NCBI GenBank assembly: GCA_963662175.1
Contig: OY759224.1
Location: forward strand, 22,639,489 to 22,703,488
Direction: 5' to 3'
DNA length: 64,000 nucleotides
From: Aradus depressus
Lineage: Eukaryota; Arthropoda; Insecta; Hemiptera; Aradidae
Shown: positions 54,342-62,634 of the stretch, one piece after another
How positions within the stretch are numbered: position 1 is the first letter of the stretch
Layout: each line of letters begins with the position of its first letter
Translations under genes and position numbers: made by a program
Notes under the pieces: model-generated
Database searches by the model: none
Seen by the model: the letters and a program-made list of their open reading frames with translations, nothing else
Told to the model about the DNA's origin: nothing

Positions 54342-55082
54342 CTAAATGCGCTTCAATTGTAAATAAATCAGCGAGTATTCGTTCTGGAAATCGATTAATT
54401 TCCCGTTTTGATTTTCAATTCTTAATTCTATTTTTTCAATTTTTGTTGTATTCAGTGGATAAAAAACAATATTCTTAGGTATTTCTATTATTTTGTAACC
54501 ACTGCCAACGTTCGGAGTGAACTGATGAATAATATGATCTTCAATACCGTTTTTATAGGAACCTCGAGCAATGTTACATACGAACCGTATAACGTTCACA
54601 GAAGTAATATTTATATTGTTTTCAGAGACGTGCCATTTATTAGGTTTCAATAGGACATTTTTGAAGCCTAATAGGGGGGCAATAGTATTCAATTTCTTAA
54701 AATCTATCCATTTATTAGATAAAATTTCGCATTTTGCTGTTGTCTTATCAACACGAATACGTAGCTGAACATCATCTACTAAATTACTACTTGTTAAATA
54801 TCTTTCAATTTCATTATTTAGCCTTGATTCGATGTCACTAATTTCATACGCCCCTGTAGGAAGTTTAACTGCATGCGCCCGAATTTTACCAACATTTTCT
54901 TCAGGATTTTCATCATAAAAGTATAATTTATTATTTTTCCCTTCCACCACATTGGGAATTGTATTGTACCCGAAGAAATTGACAAATCCTACATACCAAC
55001 CTCCTTCACTTAAATCTATTGGTTCATCAAAATAACTAGTGAGGAAAGAGGTACGCCCATCTAGAAAAAATCCAAAGGACAT
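54342..55082 (-). CDS. Minor capsid protein (penton-like, single jelly roll)
   Basis: 246 aa. The C-terminal half has the typical Polinton minor-capsid block: NVIRFVCNIARGSYKNGIED, HIIHQFTPNVGSGYKIIEIP, then KIEKIELRIENQNGKLIDFQ before a final hydrophobic strand. The N-terminal part holds the Gly-Gly-Trp-Tyr strand and ahead of 'PTGAYEISDI'. It would sit at the capsid vertices. It lies 15 bases from the stop of the 59-aa ORF and 24 bases after the protease gene, in one leftward cluster of virion genes. Confidence 0.88.
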   Translation of the reverse strand: MSFGFFLDGRTSFLTSYFDEPIDLSEGGWYVGFVNFFGYNTIPNVVEGKNNKLYFYDENPEENVGKIRAHAVKLPTGAYEISDIESRLNNEIERYLTSSNLVDDVQLRIRVDKTTAKCEILSNKWIDFKKLNTIAPLLGFKNVLLKPNKWHVSENNINITSVNVIRFVCNIARGSYKNGIEDHIIHQFTPNVGSGYKIIEIPKNIVFYPLNTTKIEKIELRIENQNGKLIDFQNEYSLIYLQLKRI

Positions 55083-55106
55083 TGTTACTCTAACACTTAA
55101 CTTCAG

Positions 55107-55475
55107 CTAATGACTGAATGACCAAAGAAATTGCAAACATAAATGCCCGCAATTTGACGTATTTGGTTTTTGATAACGCTTATGATTGTAATAGATTTCA
55201 GCATGAGGCCCTAAAAACTTTATTAACTCCAAAGGAGGCCTAAGATTTCCAAAACTATCAAAATATTGTATTTTGTTCTCAAGTTTAAAATAACACACCC
55301 AATGTGTGCCAGGACCATTTGTGCCATCTAAATTAATTATAGCAGACTCTAATTTTTTAGCAGTTTTTGGTAACGCGTCCCTCATAAACACCCCCCTAAA
55401 ATGTTTAATACCCAATTTTTTGGCGTATAGCATTAAATCAAAATTACTTAAAGCTCGTTGTGGAATACTCTCCAT
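55107..55475 (-). CDS. Adenain-like maturation cysteine protease
   Basis: 122 aa, family C5 (adenovirus-type) protease. Catalytic residues are visible: His58 in GTHWVCY, Asp73 in YFDSFG, the oxyanion Gln102 in RYQ, and Cys109 in SNCGHLCLQFL. The length is short for the family but matches Polinton PRO. It should cleave capsid precursors during virion maturation. Its ATG overlaps the stop of the upstream PLA2 gene by one base (TAATG). Confidence 0.93.
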   Translation of the reverse strand: MESIPQRALSNFDLMLYAKKLGIKHFRGVFMRDALPKTAKKLESAIINLDGTNGPGTHWVCYFKLENKIQYFDSFGNLRPPLELIKFLGPHAEIYYNHKRYQKPNTSNCGHLCLQFLWSFSH

Positions 55476-55987
55476 TATTCGGTGTTTTTTTTTACCACAA
55501 CATCATAAACACCGCGTTTTTTCTTTTTTGCAATGCCACAAATAAGAGAACCGACCGCAGATTGAATACCATTTAAATTACTCCTTATAATTTTTTTCGG
55601 CTTCCCCCCCTTTTTTTTACCCCTTTTGGTTTTTAAACCAGATCCAATTTTACTTTTTGCTTTCATAATGTTGGTAACCACCCAAGCAGCAGATTTTTCG
55701 CCTATACTAGAATCAGGTGCTTTAACGCGCTCCCAAGCAGTTTCAGCCAATGTTTTATCTGCAGCAGCTCTTCTTGCTGATTCTTTAAATTTAGAATAAG
55801 CTATGTCATGTTGTTTACAAGCAGCATCTAATTTATTAATTCCGGTGTCCCCCCGCTTCAATCTTTTTTCAAGTTTAGTTCCCGGCCCACAAAATTGATA
55901 TCCTCCAGGAATATGTAATTCTACAGGTAATTTGTCAATAACCCGATTCACAATATCTCCGAAAATACCACTTCCTCTTCTTTGCAT
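55475..55987 (-). CDS. Virion protein with phospholipase A2-like domain
   Basis: 170 aa. Residues 28-66 form a parvovirus-VP1-type PLA2 core: calcium loop YQFCGPGT (30-37), then a GDTGINKLDAACKQHDIAY helix with catalytic His60-Asp61. The C-terminal part is very basic (KTKRGKKKGGKPKK) with a hydrophobic GSLICGIA stretch, like adenovirus core or membrane-active peptides. In parvoviruses this domain breaks the endosomal membrane during entry; a similar role here is inference. The stop overlaps the protease start. Confidence 0.9.
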   Translation of the reverse strand: MQRRGSGIFGDIVNRVIDKLPVELHIPGGYQFCGPGTKLEKRLKRGDTGINKLDAACKQHDIAYSKFKESARRAAADKTLAETAWERVKAPDSSIGEKSAAWVVTNIMKAKSKIGSGLKTKRGKKKGGKPKKIIRSNLNGIQSAVGSLICGIAKKKKRGVYDVVVKKNTE

Positions 55988-56056
55988 TTTTTTACTCGAC
56001 TATTAACTGTAATTAGTAAAAATAATTTGCTATGTTTAAATCTACTTAGTGAATGA

Positions 56057-57322
56057 TTAGTTTTTCTTTTGTCTCCCTATTATTATACCTGCTTCTTCCA
56101 ATTCTTCAATAATCGATTGAATTTCATTTCCATGGCCTGTATGTCCAGCTTTCTGCGAGGCTACCAATACTTGTAAACGTTCACACAATTCATTAACATC
56201 ATCATAATAAATATAATTCGGCTTTTTATCGGTAACAGTCATCATTCCACTTCCTAACGACATTTCCATATCATTATCACTGCTATAATCATGAATGGAC
56301 CGACGATATCGAGACTTAGGTTTTTCTCTTGGTGTTACCTTTTTGTTTGGGAAAAGTTTTGCTATAATATTAATATATTTATAACCCCTGTTCGTTTTAA
56401 TTCTTTTCGTAGCTGAATTACCTTGTCTGTGGGCGTTTGTATTTTTTAAAATATCTGCATAGACCTCAAGGTCGTTATCTGTATATAGGTACTCATTAGG
56501 CCGAGATTTAAACAGAAGTTCATATAAGCCAGGAGATCCTTCATATTTAACATTGTTAATAATGAAATCGTCCTCTTCTAATTCGATTTGTGAATCTCCA
56601 ATTATAAATTTATCACCATCGATACGGACCCCATACACTTTATCTACATTATCCTCCTTAATGAGTTCCATGAAATATTTCTTTGATATTTTCCCCTTGA
56701 AGTTTTCTTTTATCCATTTAACAGCTTTATTTTTACCTTCGTCCGATTCTAGCTCTAACATAGGATAAGACGATTCAAAAACTTCTTCATCTTCGTTATT
56801 ATCATTGGTACTATCTTCATTTATTGACTCGGCTTCCATGTTATTATCACTCTCTGATTCTGTGTCCATAGGACTTTCAGGTATGAGTGGGGCACGCTTG
56901 GATAATATCTCTTCTTCATCAGTAATTTTTCTTTTGTTTGCAGAACGCCGTTGAGCTTTATTTGTAAATGTAGGCTGCTTTTTTAACGATTCATTTTCTC
57001 TCTTAACTCCTCGACTCAATAGTACTTTACTAGGTTTAGGGTATTCATCATTAAGAATATTTTCTATTTCCTCTTTACCAGCGGTTCTTTTCTTGACACT
57101 TTCATTCGGTTTTTTCACATAAGAAATAATATTAGTATCTACATCTCTTTTCCTTTTCAGAGGATTAGACGATGCTTCAATAATTGCAGTTGTAATTGGT
57201 TTAAATTTTTTCTCGTACAGCTCCTCCGTTTCCATAACATCGTGTTGGAGGGCACGATGCTTTTTTTTAATATCTTCACTGATTTTTTTAATTTCCTGAG
57301 TGATCTTCTCTTGGTTATTCAT
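56057..57322 (-). CDS. DUF8207-like protein of the Polinton
   Basis: 421 aa from ATG 57322 (a TTG three codons upstream is not used). The N-terminal ~60 residues form a coiled coil (QEIKKISEDIKKKHRALQHD). A basic, low-complexity region with several KRKRD/KRK clusters follows, then an acidic stretch (DTESESDNNMEAESINEDS). The domain DKVYGVRIDGDKFIIGDSQI, NNVKYEGSPGLYELLFK and KNTNAHRQGN, about residues 225-320, matches the DUF8207 family I know from insect Polinton-type proteins. The function is not known; nuclear signals and position suggest a DNA-bound or scaffold virion protein. Confidence 0.8.
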   Translation of the reverse strand: MNNQEKITQEIKKISEDIKKKHRALQHDVMETEELYEKKFKPITTAIIEASSNPLKRKRDVDTNIISYVKKPNESVKKRTAGKEEIENILNDEYPKPSKVLLSRGVKRENESLKKQPTFTNKAQRRSANKRKITDEEEILSKRAPLIPESPMDTESESDNNMEAESINEDSTNDNNEDEEVFESSYPMLELESDEGKNKAVKWIKENFKGKISKKYFMELIKEDNVDKVYGVRIDGDKFIIGDSQIELEEDDFIINNVKYEGSPGLYELLFKSRPNEYLYTDNDLEVYADILKNTNAHRQGNSATKRIKTNRGYKYINIIAKLFPNKKVTPREKPKSRYRRSIHDYSSDNDMEMSLGSGMMTVTDKKPNYIYYDDVNELCERLQVLVASQKAGHTGHGNEIQSIIEELEEAGIIIGRQKKN

Positions 57323-57364
57323 GACTAGCAAATAAAGAACGCCTGTAATACCTCATTTTATTTA

Positions 57365-57676
57365 TTACTTTTTATTATGCTTCCTCCTTCTCCTCTTCTT
57401 TGTATTTACATTTATATTTATACCTTTACCACCAAATTGGGTTTCACCATAAGGCCACGGATTTAAATAAACACCCTTTCCGTTTTTTTTATTTTTTCTA
57501 AAAGCATTGATTAAACTTGAGGTGCCTCCCATAAGGCTCCCTAAAGCAGAAATACCTGCTATAATAGGCACTAAAGGTAGAGCACCACCTTTTTTCTTTA
57601 TTTTTTTAGGATGTTTCAAATTATATATTTTTCTTTTTGATAAAGTGCATTTTTTAGATTTTTTTCGCTTTGCCAT
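57365..57676 (-). CDS. Small basic protein with hydrophobic segment (core/pX-like)
   Basis: 103 aa: a Lys/Arg-rich N-terminus, a Gly/Ala-rich hydrophobic segment (LPLVPIIAGISALGSLMGG), KKNGKGVYLNPWPYG, and a C-terminal KKRRRRK run. The layout (basic, membrane-active helix, 'GxGxYLNP') resembles small Polinton virion proteins likened to adenovirus pX/pVI. A DNA-condensing or membrane-lytic role is plausible only. Confidence 0.75.
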   Translation of the reverse strand: MAKRKKSKKCTLSKRKIYNLKHPKKIKKKGGALPLVPIIAGISALGSLMGGTSSLINAFRKNKKNGKGVYLNPWPYGETQFGGKGININVNTKKRRRRKHNKK

Positions 57677-57769
57677 TATTGTTTATTTGCACGCTAACAA
57701 CTGTCTTTACCTCTCTTTTTAGCTGGCCAAATTATACTGATTGATTTTATGCAAAGGTTTTTCCTTTAT

Positions 57770-58537
57770 TTATAATTTCTTATTCAATGGAGGTATAATT
57801 AAAAAAGTATCAAAACTAGATCTATAACGTCCATTGTTTATACAACGTTCTTTATCTATTACTAGGAAACCATTACCGGCACAGTTCCATGCCTTTAAAC
57901 ATATGTCTCTAAATTTATTAAATGTCATGTCACTGTTCACATGATCATCATAAATGTGCCGTAAATTCCGATCGTCCTGTTTGAACGCTACCAGCAGATT
58001 AACATTATCACGAATCAGTTGTTTAGGAATACTACTATATGTTTGGCCCAATAAAAAAACATCTATATCCTTATGGCGAGCCGTAGTAAAATAATTCCGT
58101 ATATTATTCTGTCGTTCACATGCAATGTCATCAAAAATGAAAATAGACCTGGTTTTAGCTTCATTCATTGAAAATACTTCATCATTTTCTGAGAACTCAT
58201 AATACCCTATACATTTCACTTTATCTGTTAAAATATGTTTCAATAATTTATATTTAGGCTGGTATAGAGACTTGGAAAAAATATAGACATTTTCAAAACG
58301 TAGCCCATTTTCATTAAACAGTAAATTCAACATCAAATTAGTTTTTCCTGAATTAGATGGTCCACAAATTATACACCTAATATTTGAAGGTAATAAATTA
58401 CCATGCCGTTTAAATTTCGTGGTCATATTTGTTTTTTCACAACTTAATTTATCAAAATTTACAATGTTCAATTTTTGCTTTTGTTTAATAGTCTTTATAC
58501 AGGGCTCCATACTATATGAAAGAAGTAAACTATCCAT
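57770..58537 (-). CDS. DNA packaging ATPase (A32/FtsK-HerA type)
   Basis: 255 aa from the ATG at 58537; the frame continues upstream only through a TTG and would then overlap the integrase. Walker A is GPSNSGKT (59-66) and Walker B SIFIFDDIA (131-139). A sensor-like LLGQTYSSIPKQLIRDNVN stretch follows. This is the Polinton/poxvirus A32-like motor that pumps the genome into the capsid. The integrase stop is 10 bases upstream, so the two genes are tightly packed. Confidence 0.94.
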   Translation of the reverse strand: MDSLLLSYSMEPCIKTIKQKQKLNIVNFDKLSCEKTNMTTKFKRHGNLLPSNIRCIICGPSNSGKTNLMLNLLFNENGLRFENVYIFSKSLYQPKYKLLKHILTDKVKCIGYYEFSENDEVFSMNEAKTRSIFIFDDIACERQNNIRNYFTTARHKDIDVFLLGQTYSSIPKQLIRDNVNLLVAFKQDDRNLRHIYDDHVNSDMTFNKFRDICLKAWNCAGNGFLVIDKERCINNGRYRSSFDTFLIIPPLNKKL

Positions 58538-58547
58538 AGGCTGGCAT

Positions 58548-59483
58548 TTATATAATGGCGCTTCTAGGAATCCAAGAATCAAATTTAGGGTTCATACCAA
58601 GCCATCTGACATATACTTTATCCTTTTTTGATTTTAATACTTTTTCTACTAAATATAAATCACCGTATTTCACTTTACTCAATTCTTGCTCGTAAAACCC
58701 CCCTTTTAAAATATCGCTATTCCAATCTGACAATGTGTATGTAATAGGGTAGGTTTGGTTAATTTTATATATGTTGAATATCTCATTAGTCCAATTAGGT
58801 TTATAACCTTTTGTAAATATTCTTTTTTCTCGGCTTATCCTAACCTTATCATTAACTTTAAACTTTGGCTTATTTTTACTAAATTGTCTAATTTTTACTT
58901 TTAAGTTATTGCTAATTCGCTTTAAAACTTCTTTCTCGTTTTCACTATTTACTTCATTCGGCCTCATTCCAATAGTTCTATGCAATGTATTATTGTATTG
59001 CTTTACCAAATCAAATAGACTATTAATCCACTTAAAATTTCCTTGTTCAGTAAATTTACACCACATATTTGACTTTAAAGTCCGATTAAACCGTTCAACA
59101 ATGGACGCCTTTTTACCAGAAAAAGTAGAATAATGATTTACATTGAAAGATGATAATAACTTTTTCACGAATCGGTTATACCACTCCTTACCTTCATCAG
59201 TCTGAAAGTGCTTCATAGAATGCTTCTTAAGTATAGGTTTTAGAGCTTTTACAATTTCAGAACTACTTTTATTTTTCAAAGGAACTGCATAAGCAAATTT
59301 ACTGAAACAATTTATTATAGTCATTATATACTTATAACCCTGATTATATTTCGAATATGGAATCATTTCCACAAGATCTCCTTGATACAAATCATTTATT
59401 CCTTTTATCTCTACGGTTCGAGTTGGAAAATATTTCCTTTTTTGCTTATGCAATTCTTTAGCTAATTCTGCTCTCACACCCAT
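58548..59483 (-). CDS. Retroviral-type integrase with chromodomain
   Basis: 311 aa. The rve catalytic core has Asp36 (YQGDLVEM), Asp96 (FQTDEGKEW) and Glu130 (IVERFNRTLK). A basic C-terminal region follows, then a chromodomain-like end (VEKVLKSKKDKVYVRWLGMN...DSWIP, ~278-310). The N-terminal zinc-binding HHCC module is not evident, so the protein looks shorter than many Polinton integrases. It would join the inverted-repeat ends to the target with 6-bp staggering, as seen at this insertion. A TATA-like TTTATAAG about 32 bases above a CAGT initiator precedes it (59498-59532). Confidence 0.95.
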   Translation of the reverse strand: MGVRAELAKELHKQKRKYFPTRTVEIKGINDLYQGDLVEMIPYSKYNQGYKYIMTIINCFSKFAYAVPLKNKSSSEIVKALKPILKKHSMKHFQTDEGKEWYNRFVKKLLSSFNVNHYSTFSGKKASIVERFNRTLKSNMWCKFTEQGNFKWINSLFDLVKQYNNTLHRTIGMRPNEVNSENEKEVLKRISNNLKVKIRQFSKNKPKFKVNDKVRISREKRIFTKGYKPNWTNEIFNIYKINQTYPITYTLSDWNSDILKGGFYEQELSKVKYGDLYLVEKVLKSKKDKVYVRWLGMNPKFDSWIPRSAII

Positions 59484-59578
59484 CTCTTAACTAATACTGG
59501 ATTCTTCATACAAAACATATTATCTTATAAATGATAATAGGATGAATAAAAAACAAAAATAGTGTAACAAATAATTTA

Positions 59579-59905
59579 TTACAAATTCATATACAAAAAC
59601 TCGCAATCTGGGTTTGAATTATAATGTTCAATAATTGGATCGTCATCAGAGTCCCAATTGTTTAATATAAGGCCGCAAACAATACATTCTGTATCATCAC
59701 CATCTCCAGTATAGAAAAATCCTGCTTTCACTAAATTTTCTCGTGTAGGCAAGCTCTTGGGGAAACATTTGAATGATTCATGCATCATTTTCAGCATCTT
59801 TTCCTTACAATTTTTGGCTTTCAAATAGAGGCGGCAGGTTAAACGCAGGCTCATGATGATACTACCAATGATGAATATTGAACAATAAAAAATATATTCC
59901 ATCAT
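59579..59905 (-). CDS. Membrane-anchored BIR-domain (IAP-like) protein
   Basis: 108 aa. Residues 5-22 are a hydrophobic segment (IFYCSIFIIGSIIMSL), probably a signal anchor. Residues 44-108 form a BIR domain: SFKCFPKSLPTRENLVKAGF, a YTGDGDDTECIVC stretch, and the zinc set C74-x2-C77-x16-H94-x6-C101, exactly the BIR spacing. The usual GLxxW region is present as GLILNNW. There is no RING. BIR proteins of baculoviruses and hosts block caspases or their activation; a similar anti-apoptotic role here is inferred. The membrane anchor is unusual. Confidence 0.9.
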   Translation of the reverse strand: MMEYIFYCSIFIIGSIIMSLRLTCRLYLKAKNCKEKMLKMMHESFKCFPKSLPTRENLVKAGFFYTGDGDDTECIVCGLILNNWDSDDDPIIEHYNSNPDCEFLYMNL

Positions 59906-59952
59906 TCGGAAATTTGTTCTTCTTTATAAAACGAATGGGCAACTACTTATAA

Positions 59953-60105
59953 CTATCTGGCGTTTTTATCTTTTATAGACAACATTTGCATTTTTTTCAT
60001 AATCATATTATTTTCATACAATGTGATTTGTTTCTTCAACAAGTGTAATTCATTTAAATATTTATCGATTCTATACTTTTTATTTTCATAAATTGTCAAC
60101 GACAT
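59953..60105 (-). CDS. Hypothetical 50-aa coiled-coil protein
   Basis: From ATG 60105 (an upstream GTG extends the frame by ten codons). It is highly charged and helical (IDKYLNELHLLKKQITLYEN), like a short coiled coil. It overlaps the end of the 88-aa gene by 20 bases. No family is recognised. Confidence 0.4.
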   Translation of the reverse strand: MSLTIYENKKYRIDKYLNELHLLKKQITLYENNMIMKKMQMLSIKDKNAR

Positions 60106-60352
60106 CCTCGCCCTCAAAAAGGATAATCCATTCACGAAGAGGCTGTAGTCGATTTTCCACTTCTCGCAAGCCGATTAGCTGATTATTAACTATCTCTAAA
60201 AGCACTGAATTATTGTTTAATATTGCCACACGATCTTCAGGAAAAAAATCTTTTATAAGAAATAATAATTGCGCCACAGGATATGCATAACTTGTTATAA
60301 CAAATGTGCATTTAAACATTTGCTCTTCTTTTACTCCATTTACACATACCAT
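60086..60352 (-). CDS. Hypothetical 88-aa protein
   Basis: Complete frame with ATG: FKCTFVITSYAYPVAQLLFL is hydrophobic and could span a membrane, followed by an acidic, leucine-rich C-terminus (REVENRLQPLREWIILFEGE). No family is recognised. It lies between the BIR gene and the 22-bp repeat region, on the same strand. Confidence 0.5.
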   Translation of the reverse strand: MVCVNGVKEEQMFKCTFVITSYAYPVAQLLFLIKDFFPEDRVAILNNNSVLLEIVNNQLIGLREVENRLQPLREWIILFEGEDVVDNL

Positions 60353-60567
60353 GTTTCACTAACTCGCTGAACAATATAATTACAACTGATTGCTTCAATG
60401 AGGGTAGCATCTACTTATTATCAGCAACTATGACGTAAAAGGTTCTAAGATAAGAATAATTATGCAATTAATAGGAAATACTCATAAACTTCAACGGCAC
60501 AGCCCCCCCTATCGTTAGCATAAGACGCCGTAAAAACGGCAATTTAACGAGTACCTCAACAAGGACA

Positions 60568-60782
60568 TTAACGTAAATTAACGTAATCGTTAACTTAAAT
60601 TAACGTAATCGTTAAGTTAAATTAACGTGGCGTTAACCTAAATTAACGTGACGTTAACCTAAATTATCATAACTTTAACCTAAATTAACGTAACGTTAAC
60701 TTAAATTAACATAGCGGTAACCTAAATTGACGTAGTCTTAACCTAAAGTAACGTAAATTTAACCAACATAACGTTAATGTAT
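60568..60782. repeat. Iteron-like ~22-bp tandem repeats
   Basis: About ten degenerate units of TTAACGTRRCGTTAACYTAAA. Each contains palindromic AACGTT/GTTAAC cores, and the period is 21-23 bp. The region lies between two leftward genes near the right end of the Polinton. It could be an origin, enhancer or protein-binding array. Confidence 0.85.
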
Positions 60783-60853
60783 TGTAGGTAACGAAATGAT
60801 ATAGTTTTAAAAATTTAAAGATGTTTTAATTATTTTTTGAAAATTTACATGGA

Positions 60854-61447
60854 TTACCATTCCATTATTTTCTTATTATCTTTTTTACACTGTTTAAGAA
60901 GTATTTGCAATCGCTGATTTTTCCTTTTTTCACGTTTTTCTATTATATATTTATCTTTTTCTAGCGAAAGTAAAGTATTATTCATACGTGTAATAAAATT
61001 ATAGAGCTCAGTAATTTTATTATTATATTGACGGATATTTTCCTTCAAGTCTTCTTGCATTTTCACATAGCCATCTAAACGCTCATAACATTTATCATCA
61101 TCCATTTCGCTACTAGTATCGGGATTTTTACCATCAAGTTTCTCCTCCTCAGAGGTCTCCTCTTCAGAGGTCTCCTCTCTCAAAATACCATCTTCTACGT
61201 CAGCTATTATGTCATCCTCATCCTTCGTACTTGAAACATTTTCATGAAGCAATTTATTAACCATACCATAACTGATATTAAAAAGAGGATGATTCTCCAA
61301 ATATGGCGTGTACTGAATTTTCACTTTCGTATCTGCCACCCCATGAGTTATATGAGTAGACCCATTAGGCCAATGCTGAGAAGTAAAATTCGAATATCCT
61401 ATCATTGGTATAGATAAGGCAATTATTAAAAATAGCATACTTCTCAT
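60854..61447 (-). CDS. Secreted or membrane coiled-coil protein, unknown
   Basis: 197 aa from the ATG at 61447 (a TTG six codons upstream is unlikely to start translation). The N-terminus MRSMLFLIIALSIPMIGYSN is a clear signal peptide. An extracellular-looking segment with NFT, NGS, NIS and NVS glycosylation sites follows, then an acidic repeat (EETSEEETSEEE). The last ~75 residues are a strong coiled coil with basic residues. TATAAAAA (61505-61512, minus strand) is about 60 bases upstream of the ATG. It resembles no family I know; a glycoprotein or fibre-like role is possible. Confidence 0.7.
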   Translation of the reverse strand: MRSMLFLIIALSIPMIGYSNFTSQHWPNGSTHITHGVADTKVKIQYTPYLENHPLFNISYGMVNKLLHENVSSTKDEDDIIADVEDGILREETSEEETSEEEKLDGKNPDTSSEMDDDKCYERLDGYVKMQEDLKENIRQYNNKITELYNFITRMNNTLLSLEKDKYIIEKREKRKNQRLQILLKQCKKDNKKIMEW

Positions 61448-61504
61448 ATCTGCTGTGATAGACAAGAGAACTGGAAATAATTGAAGTTATCAGAGAAACA
61501 ATCC

Positions 61505-61512
61505 TTTTTATA
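61505..61512 (-). promoter_or_regulatory. TATA box of the secreted-protein gene
   Basis: TATAAAAA on the minus strand, with a TTCAATT initiator-like sequence about 30 bases downstream. Confidence 0.55.
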
Positions 61513-61704
61513 TCATGAAGTCACGTGTATATAAGCTGCTTCAAACATAATTCATTTGCTACATTGATCCCCCGCACCATGCATATCACGTTCACATTCA
61601 TCTTTCCATTTATACAAAATCTATTACTATCATCATCTATTTAAAAAAAATATCATTTTATCATCATTTAAATAATATACAAAGGCTTTAATATATTTAA
61701 AAAA

Positions 61705-61902
61705 TTAATCTTCAGAAAATTGTTCGTAGCAATATATTTTATTTTGGATGTAATACTCTTCTAAATCTTTTTTTATTGTGCCAGGAATATTTATTTTATC
61801 AATATCTGCCAATTCTGAAATAATCTTATTTTTAATAACATATATTGTTGCTATCTCTTTCAAACTTTTAACATTATTATTTTTTTCATTCCTTTCCTCC
61901 AT
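61705..61902 (-). CDS. Hypothetical 65-aa protein
   Basis: Complete ATG frame with charged, helical sequence (EERNEKNNNVKSLKEIATIY; SELADIDKINIPGTIKKDLE). No family is recognised. It is the rightmost leftward ORF before the inverted repeat. Bases 61903-62303 beyond it are non-coding, with a duplicated ACTAATATTTCG near 61940-61985. Confidence 0.4.
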   Translation of the reverse strand: MEERNEKNNNVKSLKEIATIYVIKNKIISELADIDKINIPGTIKKDLEEYYIQNKIYCYEQFSED

Positions 61903-62023
61903 CTTAGAAAGCGTATTTTTTATTTTATCTGACTTACAATAACTAATATTTCGAAAAAAAATACAATAACTAATATTTCGAAAAAAAAATGTTCAATCTT
62001 TATGCACTTGATTTTATTGAAAA

Positions 62024-62062
62024 AAAGCTTGGCTTTGCTAAAGCTCGCCTCAACAAATATTA
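62024..62062. repeat. Subterminal inverted repeat, right copy
   Basis: GAAAAAAAGCTTGGCTTTGC, then TAAAGCTCGCCTCAAC, is an imperfect inverse of 45618-45652. Confidence 0.65.
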
Positions 62063-62303
62063 TGTTTTTCTTTCCTGTATATCATTCCTTTTTTTGAACG
62101 TGTATACATGGGTTATTTAGAGTATGTCATCTCTCTGATGCATGTACATACACACTATTCCTTACCTCTTATTGGTGGGGGGGCTAGGAATTACTACTAT
62201 TGACTCATAATCTAATTTCATGAATGGGGAATTAAATACGTGACACACCCCTCATGATACGTCACAAAGACTTGTCTACTATCCACTGACTGATAATATT
62301 TAG

Positions 62304-62634
62304 CCAATTAAAAATAATGAATTGCATTTTTTCTAATCTGTTTTTATTGACTTGTTTACAAACATCTTATCTATCCCCATTGAAAATACATAGGTGTATG
62401 TTCTGGGACGCATTCCTTACTTTTCTAGGACACAAATTCCTCAAAACCCGGATGTATGTCCTGGGACATTGGGCTTGAAATATCAAGTCCTGTGACGTAG
62501 CTAAGCATGTTATCTCGCCTGTCAGCCAATCAGCGTGCCAGGATGGGGCGGACACACCCCCAAACTTCATTCTGTGACGTCGCTAAGTCCCTTGATCGTT
62601 ATCTGTGTCCCAGGACATACATTTCTATACTACT
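62304..62634. repeat. Right terminal inverted repeat of the Polinton (331 bp)
   Basis: The reverse complement of 44988-45318 with no mismatch that I could find; it ends ACATTTCTATACTACT. Both copies contain the same 67-codon open frame, which I regard as chance. Confidence 0.97.

Larger units (their letters stand above)
44988..62634. mobile_element. Complete Polinton/Maverick (adintovirus-like) element, 17,647 bp
   Basis: The element is bounded by 331-bp inverted repeats, AG...CT termini and a 6-bp target duplication. It carries the full core set: family B DNA polymerase, DDE integrase with chromodomain, FtsK/HerA-type packaging ATPase, adenain-like protease, double-jelly-roll major capsid and jelly-roll minor capsid proteins. 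It also carries PLA2, dUTPase, BIR and several unknown genes. The set is the same as in virion-forming adintoviruses. All major frames are open and the two repeats read as identical, so the insertion appears young and possibly active. Particle formation is inferred, not shown. Confidence 0.97.
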
